Source: Craterostigma plantagineum
Lineage: Eukaryota; Streptophyta; Magnoliopsida; Lamiales; Linderniaceae
Assembly (NCBI GenBank): GCA_027422505.1
Contig: JAPQWV010000018.1
Span: forward strand, 15,952,001-16,016,000
Direction of reading: 5' to 3'
DNA length: 64,000 nt
Shown here one piece after another: positions 1 through 11,599 of the stretch (positions within the stretch are counted from its first letter, which is position 1; every line of letters starts with the position of its first letter). A program made the translations under genes and the position numbers. The notes under the pieces are model-generated. The model worked only from the letters and a program-made list of their open reading frames with translations, was not told the DNA's origin and searched no databases.

Positions 1-206
1 ATCTGTCGGCCCAGATTCAAGCTCCAGCCTCTGAATGTCCTCCGTCCGATCGCGCGCCAACTCAATACAACGGCAACTGCAGCTCGACACTATATCAACT
101 TCTTTCTTCAGCTCTTCTTCTTCATTCTCAGTCCAGCTTCGTCCGGCCACTTTCTCCGGCCTATTACGGCGGCTCCGGCGCGTTTTCGGCTCGCAATCCT
201 CAACAT
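1..206. repeat. 206-bp direct repeat, copy 1
   Basis: Ungapped match to 1349-1554 at a spacing of 1348 bp. It may continue left of the window. It differs from copy 2 by scattered single substitutions. Confidence 0.85.
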
Positions 207-1553
207 AATCTACCTCGAGACGGCAAACTCGCAATCTCAATTCCTGGAATCCTCATTGCAGCCCAAACTTGCCCCGAAAATTCGCTCCAAACCTTACCAG
301 AAATCAGCTTCGCATCAGTTTTCTGTTCAGCTACAAATCATAAATCCGAGCCCTGTTTTCCCGTCCCGGCGTTGATCCGTTCTCCCGCGATTCCCGTGTT
401 GCACTAGCTGTTCTCCAGACCTCCGATCCATCCGAGGTTCCTCCTATGCTCTAGGTCCAACCTCGCATCACCTAGGATCCCCGCAACACCTCTCTCGAAC
501 TGCAAACTGCCCGAATCATCACCAAACCTCGACAGATTCCCCCGTGTGCAAGCATCACCATCTCGGCCGTGGTTTCAACCTCTGATGCGCTTCCCGTGGT
601 AGCCTGCGACACCACCACCAGCATCAGAGCCTCCACAAGTCTCTTCCCAACCGAACGAGCCTTGAATCGCAGCTTCGATAGGTCAAATACGCATGACCTA
701 TCGAAATCCCCAAAATCGCGTCACCTCGCGGTAACTCCCGGGAAAACAGCTCCGTTCTCCATGCTCACCGCATCAATTGTTGATCGATGATCGCCGTTAG
801 ACTCGACTTTGGACGTGCTTTCAGTGTGTGTATCACTCGTGGATTGATTCGATCAATTTCTACCTCAAACTGATCGAAAACAGTGAAGAAATTGCACACA
901 CACGAACACAGTGTTTAACGTGGTTCGGCTGAAACTTCAGCCTACGTCCACGGATCAACGAGCACCGTTTCAATAATCACCAACACAAAAGTTACAGATT
1001 GCCACACCGTCTACAACTGTCGTGTTTACACTCACCGGTGATTCTCACTCTACAAGAAGATATGTGCTTGGAAAGATGCTAAGTCGAAACTGGAATTACA
1101 GAATATATAGAGCTGAGTTCATGGTGATGATCGAATTATCTCGTCCGTCCATCTCATCTGATCCAACGATTCTTATTGCGCCACGTCGCTCATGCTTAAA
1201 GCGTGACTAAGTGATAAAACGCCTGACACTTCTTTAAGTGAATTCGCGCGTCAATCCAGGGCCGTCCGATCTTGATCTCACGGTCGAGATTCATCATCCG
1301 CGACGTCTCGTTGATTTTAATCCCATCCGTCGTTTAACTTCGCGCGTCATCTGTCGGCCCAAATTCAAGCTCCAGCCTCTGAATGTCCTCCGTCCGATCG
1401 CGCGCCAACTCAATCCAACGGCAACTGTAGCTCGACACTAACTCAACTTCTTTCTTCAGCTCTTCTTCTTCATTCTCAATCCAGCTTCATCCGGCCACTT
1501 TCTCCGGCCTATTACGGCGGCTCCGGCGCGTTTCCGGCTCGCAATCCTCAACA
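1..1553 (-). mobile_element. LTR-like retroelement fragment, probably non-autonomous
   Basis: Bases 1-206 recur at 1349-1554 with no indels and only a few substitutions. Read on the minus strand, both copies begin with TGTTGAGGATTGCG, a start typical of Ty1/copia LTRs. The stretch around 880-1000 holds a block (ACGTGGTTCGGCTGAAAC on plus) of a kind I recall from plant copia LTRs. My interpretation is a minus-strand element whose upstream LTR starts at 1553 and whose other LTR starts at 206 and leaves the window on the left. No primer-binding site, polypurine tract or coding domain was found, so an old deletion derivative or a rearranged LTR is equally possible. Confidence 0.4.
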
Positions 1554-1554
1554 T
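1349..1554. repeat. 206-bp direct repeat, copy 2
   Basis: Second copy of the repeat at 1-206. Similarity stops abruptly at CAACAT (1554), which on the minus strand is the TGTTG start expected of an LTR. The following 1555-1722 holds no recognisable gene. Confidence 0.85.
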
Positions 1555-1731
1555 GATTAGTTAACTATTGGCTCTAACAACTTTAATGCTGATGATACCA
1601 ACCAAATTCAACGTTTTTTTCTTTATTAACGCAAGACCGAAATTACAAAACTAAAAGTACAACGGTTTACATAATGTCGTATAAACCAATAATGGACTAA
1701 GTCTAGATATTTAGTAGTTAGGAAAATTCGA

Positions 1732-2898
1732 GGCTTTTTGAATTAAATAATGCAGAAAAAAGAATAATTAATTAAATAGGATCGTTTTTGAAATAATTAA
1801 CAAAATAGGGTAGTTCGCTTTTAATACCCGCGACGCCGCACCCATAGGTGCGACGTCGCTACCATAAGGAGCGATGCTCCTTTTATTTTTTTTGGTATTT
1901 TTATTTGAGTCGCCCCTTAGGGGAGACAACCTCTTTTTTTTTGTTTTTTTATTTTATATTTATTAATAATATAATCCACCAAATACATCGTCGTTATTTC
2001 ACGTGATTTACATTATAAAAATTAAAAAACGCATCTAATTTATTGTTTGTTTCACGACGATTAAAATGATATGCATATCTTATATTTTTCGACATTCGTA
2101 TATATTTTTTATTTTTATGAATAAAAAATATTTAAATTGTAATAAATTAAATAATTTCTAATATTCGGAAAATATAAGATATGTATATCATTTTAATCGT
2201 GCTGAAACAAACAATAAATTAGATGCGTTTATTGATTTTTATTATGTAAATCACATGAGCATCACCCCTGATCCAATTTCTAAATGAGTGTCGCCCCTCG
2301 TCGTTATTTCACACGATTTTAAATGAGTATCGTCCCTCATCGTTATTTCATGTAATTTAGAAATGATCGTCGCCCCCTCAGCGACGGTCGTATAGAAATT
2401 GGATGAGGGGCGACACTCATGTGATTTATTAAAATGATATTCATATCTTATATTTTTCGAATATTTGAAATATTTAATTTATTCCAATTTAAATATTTTT
2501 TAATTCATAAAAATAAAAAATATATTTGAATATCGAAAAATATAAGATATGCATATCATTTTAATCGTCATGAAACAAACAATAAATTAAATGCGTTTAT
2601 TGATTTTTATAATGTAAATCACGTGAAATAACGACGATTTAATGATTTGGTGGATTATATTATTAATAAATATAAAATAAAAAAACTAAAAAAAAAGCGG
2701 TTGTCGCCCCTAAGGGGCGACTCAAATGAAAACACAAAAAAAAAAGTAAAAGGAGCATCGCTCCTAATGGTAGCGACGTCGCACCTAATGGATGCGGCGT
2801 CCCGGGTATTACACGCGAACTACCCTATTTTGTTAATTATTTTAAAAACGTATTTAATTAATTATTATCTTTTTCTGCATTATTTAATTTAAAAAGCC
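1732..2898. mobile_element. Foldback Mutator-like (MULE) non-autonomous element
   Basis: The 1167-bp element is one large imperfect palindrome. It starts GGCTTTTTGAATTAAATAAT, and the right end is the reverse complement of this with few mismatches. The arms pair along almost the whole length, including the GCGACGTCGC blocks (about 1850 and 2770), the GTCGCCCC/GGGGCGAC blocks (about 1910 and 2710) and the AT-rich centre. A perfect 9-bp direct repeat, AAAATTCGA, flanks it at 1723-1731 and 2899-2907. A 9-bp TSD with long terminal inverted repeats is the known signature of Mutator-like elements. There is no transposase ORF, so it must be mobilised in trans. Confidence 0.85.
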
Positions 2899-2907
2899 AA
2901 AATTCGA

Positions 2908-3583
2908 TTATGATGTGACATCCCAATAGACCCTAAAAACTTGACCCTTGATAAACTAATTTTGATTGAATCAGTTCCAAAGTTTAAATTGGGTGTTACA
3001 TTTCTCTTATTTCTCTACCAAACCTAGCGAAAGTTAACAGCCCACTGTGAAGATAGGCCGAATATGGGCTCGTTTAAAACTGGTTAGTCCATTGGGCCGG
3101 AATTTCAGCAGCTCTTGGGCTGACAAAAAAACGTACAAATGGCTTCAATTCTAAAATCAAATAACTGAATAATACCGCCAAAACGATGATAAATATGATA
3201 CAAAAAGTTGCAATAAAAAAAATCAAATCAGGATAACTATAAAAATAGAGAAACCGTAAAATAAGAAACTTCATATTCCCATTTTAACAGGATATTCCCA
3301 TCCAATTAATCTTATCATATGGTTCACCACTGAAATCGTCAACCGTAGTTATTCCCTAATTCCATAGGGCCCATATCAATGTTCAAAAGTTTGAAGTAAA
3401 CCACGTATTTTATCTTGCACAAACACGATGGCCTTGCATTGTTCCATGCTTGTATTCAATAAATAGAGATGTCATTACAGGAAGATGTACAAATTAGATT
3501 TCCATATAGCCGTTGACTTCCAACTTCAGATAGAACCAATCTAACCGAAACTCCTACGTCGTCATAAACCCTTCTTTTCCATC
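2908..3583. other. Intergenic region upstream of the chitinase
   Basis: AT-rich single-copy sequence with no coding signal. The short ORF at 3074-3274 on the minus strand shows no known domain and looks like chance. The last 150 bp carry the chitinase promoter elements. Confidence 0.5.
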
Positions 3584-3591
3584 TATAAATA
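3513..3591 (+). promoter_or_regulatory. Chitinase core promoter with W-box and TATA box
   Basis: TATAAATA at 3584-3591 lies 78 bp before the chitinase ATG, the right place for a transcription start near 3615. A TTGACT core at 3513-3518 matches the W-box bound by WRKY factors. W-boxes are common in defence-gene promoters, so pathogen-responsive control is a reasonable but unproven inference. Confidence 0.55.
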
Positions 3592-3668
3592 CCTTCAAAA
3601 ATATTCCTCTCCATAACCATCTAAAAAGAAATAACACCATCTCATATCATAACAAAATTCAATATCCA

Positions 3669-4809
3669 ATGGCCACTCTCTATTACAAGCTCGCCGCCGC
3701 CCTCCTCCTCCTCGCCTCCTCCCTGCTGCCGCCCTTCTCCTCCTCCTCCCAACCACCGCCACGTGGCGGCGTAAAAGGTGCTTACTGGCCGTCGTGGTTG
3801 GCCTCCGGCCTCCCTCCGGCGAAAATCCCCGCCGAATACTTCACGCACGTATTCTACGCCTTCGTCCTAATCGATCCCAACACCTTTGAAATAATCGTCG
3901 ACCGAAACGACGGCCAGTGGATGCAGACCTTCACTTCGACCCTCCGCTCCGCTGCCCCTCCGGCAAAATCCATCCTCTCCGTAGGCGGCGCCGGCGCATC
4001 TCCGACGACCTTCTCCGCCATGGCCCGAAGCCCGATGGGCAGGGCCCGCTTTATCAACTCGTCCGTGTCCGCGGCCCGAAAGTACGGTTTCGACGGGCTC
4101 GACCTCGATTGGGAGTTCCCCCAAAACCCTAGCAACATGTCGAACTTAGGCCTCTTATACAAAGAGTGGCGAAGTGCCATCAACACTGACCCCATAAACC
4201 CTAAGTTCTGCTGTCGTCGGCGGTGCCATCAACACTGACCCCATAAACCCTAAGATTCTGCTGTCGTCGGCGGTGTACTACGCCGCCGGGCCGGGCCGGG
4301 CCATGGACCAATTTGTGGACTTCGTGGGCCCGATGTGCTTCGACTACCACGGGTCGTGGGAGCCAACAAAGACCGGGGCCCACGCCTTGCTTTACGACAA
4401 GACGAGCAATTTAAGCACTAGCTACGGAATTTCTTCCTGGAAGGCGAACGGAGTTCGACCCGCGAAGACAGTCATGGGTCTCCCCGCCTATGGGCGGACT
4501 TGGGTCTTGGAGGATCCGACCCGGAATGGGATCGGAGCTCCGGCGAACGGGGCGGGGCCCGGCGGTGGGGTTTTGGCCTATTCGGACGTTTTAGGGTTTA
4601 ACGCTGGGAATAATGCGACCGTTGTTTACGATTATTCGACGGTTTCGGCGTATTCTTACGCCGGGACGAATTGGATTGGGTACGACGACGTGGATTCGAT
4701 TTCTGAGAAGGTGAGGTGTGCGAAGAGTGAGGGGCTCGGCGGGTATTTTTTCTGGGCGATTGGGGACGATAGCAGCTGGGAGCTTGCTAGAGCAGGTTTT
4801 GCTTATTAA
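3669..4809 (+). pseudogene. Class V chitinase (GH18), frameshifted
   Basis: Single-exon glycoside hydrolase family 18 chitinase, expected to hydrolyse chitin outside the cell. Residues 1-28 are a hydrophobic secretion signal. The substrate-barrel motif SILSVGGAGA is at about 101-110, and the catalytic DxxDxDxE motif appears as DGLDLDWE with the acid/base Glu at 149. After residue 179 the frame is lost: bases 4174-4222 (49 bp) are repeated as 4223-4272 (50 bp, one extra A), so the reading ends at 4238. The rest of the enzyme continues in another frame from 4223 to the stop at 4807-4809, including MCFDYHGSW, the GLPAYGR motif and the terminal GGYFFWAIGDD block. With one duplicate unit ignored, the protein is near the usual length of about 350 aa, although the stretch between VYYAAG and the DFVGPMCFDYHG block looks roughly 10 residues short. 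This is a recent loss of function or an assembly error. Confidence 0.85.
4174..4272. repeat. 49/50-bp tandem duplication inside the chitinase
   Basis: Unit 1 is 4174-4222 and unit 2 is 4223-4272. They are identical except for one A missing from unit 1 (AAGTTCTG against AAGATTCTG). The net 49-bp gain shifts the frame. Confidence 0.95.
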
Positions 4810-5507
4810 AAAGATTTGATTTTTATGATGTATATGCTAAATGATCTCTGTATCAGCAATATGTAATCGATCATTGACTTTATTTCTTTCGCAGCGTCAA
4901 CGGCTTGGGACAGCGCCAACTGAAGAAGAAGAAAACGATGCATATGATATTGTGATGATTTCGAGGGAGGCCATTGTTGTTAGAGAGCTATGTGCGTGCA
5001 TTTGTGTGTGGGTGTGTGTGGATATATATGTACATGTTGAATTTTATTTGTATTGTGTTGTATTATGCTAGAAGAGAAATATGTTTGAATATTAAAACTT
5101 TACTATTGAGAAATTTTAGTTCCTAGAATCAACTTCATTAAAATTGTGGAACTTTACTATTAAAAGGTGCGATTTTTATACCTAATTTCTTGAGGACCAT
5201 AGAAGGATTCTAATGGCAGCCCACGTTTCAGGCTAACCAGCAGTTTGATACATAAAATAGTAAAAAAAACTCTTTGATGGTCCGATAAGGTAGGAATGTA
5301 CGGACATCAAAGAGACAATGCCTCTAAATAAATGAGGCATCAGCTCGTTCTTTCGTTCTGCTGTAATAAGCTGTGGAAAAAACATTCAGTTCTTTCATTC
5401 TGAGAGAAGATTAATTAGAAAACCGCTTAGGGAAGGGAGATTAGGGAGAGATACATCGTTTGTGCCTTTGTCTTTCTCAATCTTTCTTCCTTTGATTCGC
5501 CGCCATC
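4810..5507 (+). promoter_or_regulatory. Intergenic and leader region of the H+-ATPase gene, with two hairpins
   Basis: This holds the chitinase 3' flank and then the promoter and 5' leader of the proton pump. Two adjacent inverted repeats stand out: CTTTGATGGTCCG at 5272-5284 pairs with CGGACATCAAAG at 5301-5312, and ATGCCTC at 5318-5324 pairs with GAGGCAT at 5334-5340. An AT-rich TATA-like stretch (CTAAATAAAT) lies in the second loop. I cannot tell whether they act in DNA or in the transcript. Confidence 0.45.
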
Positions 5508-5877
5508 ATGGCTTCAGATCTATCCTTGGAACAGATCAAGAACGAAACCGTCGACCTTGTAAGAATTATTTCTCTCTTTCTGATGCATGCTGTGAATCTC
5601 TCACATATAACAAATTCATGTTATTGATGTATAACTGATTCAAATTATGAACAGGAAAATATCCCCATCGAAGAGGTGTTCACGCAGTTGAAGTGCTCGA
5701 GAGATGGTCTTTCGTCGGAAGAAGGAGCCAAGAGGCTCGAGATATTCGGGTACAACAAGCTCGAGGAGAAGAAGGAGTGCAAATTACTCAAGTTCTTAGG
5801 GTTTATGTGGAATCCCCTCTCATGGGTCATGGAATCTGCTGCTATCATGGCCATTGTCTTGGCCAATGGAGGGGTAC

Positions 5878-5933
<56 letters not shown>

Positions 5934-8900
5934 CTCAAATATCGAATGAATCAAATTTTAGGGCAAACCGCCGGATTGGCAAGACTTTGTCGGTATTGTG
6001 GTGCTATTGATCATCAACTCGACCATCAGTTTTATCGAAGAGAACAATGCAGGTAATGCCGCCGCCGCCCTCATGGCCGGCCTCGCCCCCAAAACCAAGG
6101 TATATATGTATTTTACTCAGCAATCAATGGGATCCAAATTTTTTTGATATTTTGTATATATATGTATATGTGTCTGTGTGTGTGTAATTGTGATGTCATG
6201 TGACCGATTTGCGTGACCTTGTTAGGTTTTGAGGGACGGTAAGTGGTCGGAGCAAGACGCCTCGATTTTGGTGCCTGGCGATTTGATCAGCGTGAAGTTG
6301 GGAGACATCATCCCAGCCGACGCCCGTCTCTTGGAAGGAGACCCCTTAAAGATCGACCAGTCGGCCCTCACCGGAGAGTCGCTTCCCGTGACCAAATACC
6401 CGGGCGACGAGGTCTTCTCCGGTTCGACCTGCAAACAGGGAGAGCTCGAGGCCGTCGTGATCGCTACTGGGGTCCACACCTTCTTCGGAAAGGCGGCACA
6501 TCTCGTCGACAGCACCAACAACGTCGGACACTTCCAACTGGTAATAATGCTACCCCAACAGTCTGGATAGGGTTTTTTCTGAATCACTTCACCGAAAAGT
6601 TTAAGATTAAGTGTGTCCCCTGATGTGTAGACTGATTATCTCTTATCTAGTCTTAGAAGTGAAATTTCTTTTTCTTTTTTCCAATGGGTGGTGGGGGTTC
6701 ACATTCATGACTGACATCTTGGCCTGAGCCATGCTGCCATGTTGAAGGCAGTAAGGTATTTAATGTTATCGTTTATTAATCTTCTTTTTTAATTTCCGAC
6801 AGGTGTTGACTGCGATCGGAAACTTCTGCATATGCTCCATTGCCGTGGGGATGTTGATCGAGATCATAGTGATGTACCCGATCCAACACAGGAGGTACAG
6901 GGAAGGAATTGACAACCTCCTCGTGTTGTTGATCGGAGGCATCCCCATTGCCATGCCCACCGTGTTGTCTGTCACCATGGCCATCGGGTCCCACCGTCTG
7001 TCTCAGCAGGGAGCCATCACAAAGAGGATGACCGCCATCGAAGAGATGGCCGGGATGGACGTGCTATGTAGTGACAAGACGGGAACCTTAACCCTGAACA
7101 AGCTCACAGTCGACAAGACCCTAATTGAGGTCTTCCCCAAGAACATGGATGGAGATGCGGTACTCTTGCACGGCGCTAGGGCTTCGAGGGTCGAGAACCA
7201 AGACGCCATCGATGCTTGCATCGTCAACATGCTCGGCGATCCTAAGGAGGTAAGTAATTTATTTCTTTGATCGAAGAAAGATGGAGAAGATGTTTTTATG
7301 CATTTCTTTTCTTATTTGCTTAGGCGAGAGCTGGCATCAAAGAGGTGCATTTCTTGCCATTCAACCCGGTGGATAAGCGCACTGCCAACACTTACATCGA
7401 CTCCGACGGAAACTGGCACAGAAGCAGCAAGGGCGCGCCCGAGCAAGTAAGCGTTTTTATAACACCTACGCAATATGAGATGTTACGAAATCGACGTTCA
7501 TTGTCGTAGAATTTTCGCCAATATGCTGAAATATTTTCTTGTAACAGATAATCGACCTCTGCAACCTCAAAGGGGAAGATAGGAAGAGGGCTCATGCGAT
7601 CATCGACAACTACGCCAACCGCGGTCTTCGTTCCCTCGCCGTCGCCAGACAGGTTCTTCTTTACTCCTCGAGCATACGACCGAAACCTCGATTTTATTTC
7701 TCTCTCGAAAGATTCGTAACGAAAACCTTTGCGCTCTTCAATTAGGATGTCCCCGAGAAGACGAAGGAAAGCGAAGGCGGGCCCTGGGAATTTGTAGGGT
7801 TGTTACCCTTGTTTGACCCCCCAAGGCACGACAGTGCAGAGACCATCAGAAAAGCCCTAGACCTCGGCGTCAACGTCAAGATGATCACTGGCGATCAGCT
7901 CGCCATCAGCAAAGAGACCGGCCGAAGGCTCGGGATGGGCACAAACATGTACCCTTCTTCCTCCCTCCTCGGCCAATGTAAGGACGAGTCCATCGCCTCT
8001 ATCCCCGTCGACGAGCTCATCGAGAAGGCCGACGGATTCGCCGGAGTCTTCCCAGGTACTGTCAAACTCTGTTGTAAAACTCGGCCTAATTGGTTCGATT
8101 TTTGTTTTTTGGAAATGTTTTTTTATAAAATACAAAAACAAAGAGTGTTATGATTGCATTATTTATTTAGATGGATAAATTTGATATACATTAGGTATAT
8201 TAGCATATAAAATAAAAATAAATAAATAACAGGTACTCAGTCCAATTTACAACTATGTGATAGGCCCTCATCGGGCACGCGACTTGCGCCTAGCGAATTT
8301 TACAACATTGCTGTCAAATTGATTATAAATGCACGTAAACAACAAAAGCGCCTATAACGAATTTTCTTGCGCTTTCTCGCGCCGCAGAGCACAAGTACGA
8401 GATCGTGAAGAAGCTGCAGGAGAGGAAGCACATATGCGGAATGACGGGCGACGGAGTCAACGACGCGCCCGCCCTGAAGAAGGCCGACATAGGCATAGCC
8501 GTGGCGGACGCGACCGACGCCGCTCGGAGTGCCTCCGACATAGTCCTGACCGAGCCCGGGCTGAGCGTGATCATAAGCGCGGTGCTGACGAGCCGAGCCA
8601 TCTTCCAGAGGATGAAGAACTACACCATATACGCCGTCTCAATCACCATTCGTATAGTGATGGGATTCATGCTCATCGCCTTAATATGGAGGTTCGACTT
8701 TTCGCCCTTCATGGTGCTGATCATCGCCATACTCAACGACGGGACAATCATGACTATCTCAAAGGACCGAGTGAAGCCCTCGCCAGTGCCCGACTCGTGG
8801 AAGCTTAAAGAGATTTTTGCCACTGGCGTCGTTCTCGGGACCTACATGGCCATCATGACCGTCATCTTCTTCTTCCTAGCCGCCGACACCGACTTCTTCA

Positions 8901-9169
8901 CCGTGAGGAAAAAAGGAAAAACAAATAGCGCTTTTTTTTCTTCTTCGCCGTAACGAAACGCTAATTTCTTTTTCCTATGCAGGAGAACTTCAAGCTAAAA
9001 TCAATCAGAAATAGCCCTGACGAGCTAACTGCCGCTCTCTACCTTCAAGTGAGCATCATTAGCCAAGCGCTCATCTTCGTCACGAGGTCGAGGAGCTGGT
9101 CGTTCGTCGAACGCCCCGGCCTGTTGCTCGTCACCGCTTTCTTCGCCGCCCAGTTGGTGAGATAAATTG

Positions 9170-9216
<47 letters not shown>

Positions 9217-9813
9217 ACTAAAATAATTATCTTTCAGGTCGCTACGATCATCGCCGTATACGCTACCTGGGGATTCGCAAGAATCCAAGGCATCGGATGG
9301 GGATGGGCGGGCGCTATTTGGGTATACAGCGTTATCACTTACTTCCCATTGGACATCCTTAAGTTCGTCATTCGATTTGCCTTGAGCGGAAAAGCATGGG
9401 AATCCATGATCCAAAACAAGGTAAATTTCATTTTTACATATCTTGTCTAGCCAAAATTTTGGAAATGATCCTAATGTTTAACCATGCAAAAAAAGAAAAA
9501 AAATGAACAAACCCTAATTTTTTCCAATTTTCAGACTGCTTTCACCACCAAGAAAGACTACGGAAAAGGCGAGAGGGAAGCGCAGTGGGCATTGGCTCAG
9601 CGCACCCTCCACGGGCTATCGAATCCCGAGGCTTCGGCGGCCCTACTCAACGACAAGAACTATCGCGAGCTGTCTGAAATCGCTGAGCAGGCGAAGAGAA
9701 GGGCGGAAATTGCGAGGCTTAGGGAACTTCACACGTTGAAGGGGCACGTCGAGTCTGTGGTGAAGCTAAAGGGATTGGATATTGAGACTATTCAACAACA
9801 CTACACTGTGTGA
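5508..9813 (+). CDS. AHA: Plasma-membrane H+-ATPase (P3A ATPase), 12 exons
   Basis: ATP-driven proton export pump of the plasma membrane, which energises secondary transport. Exons: 5508-5558, 5655-5873, 5962-6099, 6226-6540, 6803-7249, 7324-7446, 7548-7652, 7746-8055, 8388-8902, 8983-9156, 9238-9420 and 9535-9813. All introns are GT..AG and the frame stays open for 952 aa, the full family length. Visible landmarks are the actuator TGES at 185-188, the phosphorylated Asp332 in SDKTGTLT, the GDGVND hinge at 590-595, and the LNDGT segment of membrane helix 6 whose Asp is the proposed proton-binding residue. The C-terminal autoinhibitory domain ends in YTV, the phospho-threonine site for 14-3-3 binding. 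Exon 4 ends in Gln-Leu where I recall Gln-Lys in relatives. The start fits the family N-terminus. Nothing suggests inactivation. Confidence 0.97.
5881..5929. repeat. (CT)n microsatellite in intron 2 of the H+-ATPase
   Basis: Uninterrupted CT dinucleotides for 49 bp, seven bases after the exon 2 donor site at 5874, followed by a short imperfect CT tail. Likely length-polymorphic. Confidence 0.95.
9173..9215. repeat. (CT)n microsatellite in intron 10 of the H+-ATPase
   Basis: About 43 bp of CT dinucleotides in the 81-bp intron 9157-9237. It supplies the pyrimidine-rich part upstream of the acceptor. Second CT microsatellite of this gene. Confidence 0.93.
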
Positions 9814-10359
9814 AGTACAAGGACGATATATGGGTGCAAATGAAGGGAATGAAATGCCGTATTGAGATGTTTTCGTTTGATTTGTTTTTTTGTAATAAAG
9901 TTGAATTGAACCTAATATTGAATCAATAAGTTCGAGGGTTATCCATACTGAGGTGTGAAATCCTTGATTACGTTTTTGTAAATCCTCTTTTTTTTTTTGC
10001 CAATTTAGTTTTGCTTCCGTGTCATCGGTTTGGATATTTAGACGAAACTTCCAAAAAGAAGCTGTTTTTTTTTTTTTTTTCATTATTGAAATGACTCGAT
10101 CAACACTTTTATCTTTTACCTAAACTACAGGATTAATTTTATTAAACTGATATAAAATCATAAAAAATGATTTAAATAAAAATGTTAAATTAACAATAAT
10201 AAAAATAAATTTATAACACAATTTGTTTTATGAACGGATCAAAAAGGAGAATTTAGCCTAGTTGGAGGCAAAATCAATTGTACTTTTGTATTAAAGTTCG
10301 AATGATCATTGAATCTCCCCAAATGTAATTTCCTGATTGGCGTGCTTTGCTGGTTTCGT
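9814..10359 (+). other. 3' flank of the H+-ATPase gene
   Basis: An AATAAA poly(A) signal at 9894-9899 lies 80 bp after the stop codon and probably marks the mRNA end. Homopolymer runs of T occur at about 9989 and 10064-10080. The rest is AT-rich with no gene. Confidence 0.55.
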
Positions 10360-10719
10360 CCCGAGCCGAACCGAAATTCCGGTATAACGAAATTGCGGTA
10401 CATCCCTTTTAGATACAGAATTTTTTCGGTAAATTCGGTTTTACTGAAATTTAAACAATAATAATAAAAAAATTCGGTAATAATTAAACTAATATGTATA
10501 TTAATATAATTATAATTTTATTTTCTATATTAATATAATAAAATATATTTTAATTTTAAAATTTCTGTAATTCGGTATACCGAATTTACCGAAATTCAAA
10601 ATCTATACCGAGCCGAATTTACCGAATACCGAACCGAATTTTTCGGCTTGGTTCGTTTTGTACCGAAATTTCGGTATTTCGGTTTGTTCGGTCGGTATAC
10701 CGAACAACGAACACCCCTA
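10360..10719. mobile_element. hAT-type MITE fragment of the TTCGG/CCGAA family
   Basis: AT-rich core flanked by many CCGAA and TTCGG motifs. The right end reads CACCCCTA (10712-10719), the reverse complement of the TAGGGGTG terminus seen in the complete copy at 56107-56594. No matching left terminus was found, so this copy is truncated or too diverged, and I could not define a TSD. Confidence 0.6.
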
Positions 10720-11434
10720 CCCATATCTTAGAACTCGGCGAAAAATGAAAGGGAAAGAATAATCATAGCTATTAAGTTATATTTCCTATCGAAAATTTGC
10801 GTCTCTATCAAAACTATTCAAAATATTAGGGAAACATTTCACAAGTTTTCTTATTTACGGAAAATTCGCCGAAATCGAAAAGGCAAGGTGAGATAACATC
10901 TATACTATTATATTAAGTCTCAAGGCCAAATGCCATAAAATTGGTCTTCATTTTAGATTATGAAAAAATATAACAAAATTAAAAGAATATCACTCACTAC
11001 CTTCATGTAATTACCATTTTACCTCTCTATGTTTAGTTAAATTTTTTTTGCTCGAAACGATAGTTTGACATTTAATAACTACAAAGATACATGAGCTAAA
11101 TAGCCCGAATGGATCTCTCAGTTAACATCCTCTAGAGAACAAAGGCTCACATACAAACAACTGAGGTACTTATATATTATAGTATACGTATTTAAGCGTG
11201 CAATACATACTATATACACTATTAGGGAATTACTATTTACCGCCACATTTTTTCCTAGTTACCGCCCCCTAAAGGGCTAGAAAAAGATGTTTTTGCCCTT
11301 ATGTTATTTAAATTAATTTAATAAGAATAAACTATAATAAACAGTAAAAATTTCTATTTAAAGTCCTTTTCCACACAACACTTTTCAAATCATACATCCA
11401 AATCAGACAAAAAAACAGAGAAAATTCAAATTGC
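10720..11434. other. AT-rich intergenic region
   Basis: No gene recognised. The block starting at about 11225 (GGGAATTACTATTTACCGCC) resembles the reverse complement of sequence near 15,250 and might be one end of the element carrying the PMD gene; no TSD supports this. Confidence 0.3.
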
Positions 11435-11599
11435 AATGGATCGACGACAAGGACAGGGAAAGGGAAAGGGGGTGTTCGCGCGACTGGTAAGCAAATTGTC
11501 GTTAAAGTCATTCGTACGTAGATAGATTGTCGAAACAGGTCGGAATAGGCTGAAAAACGGCCGATCGAAGGCAAATTAGGGCCGAAACTCGGCACGGCC

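Noticed and set aside
3642..4195. Minus-strand ORFs opposite the chitinase
   Set aside because: Shadows of a GC-rich codon pattern; low-complexity Gly/Arg content and no domain.
6766..6994. Minus-strand ORFs opposite H+-ATPase exon 5
   Set aside because: Exactly antisense to a well-conserved exon with no independent coding signal.
10899..11221. TCTATACTATTATATTAAG at 10899 resembles a Helitron 5' end
   Set aside because: No hairpin plus CTRR terminus could be found downstream and no Helitron coding region is present; the motif alone is too weak in AT-rich DNA.
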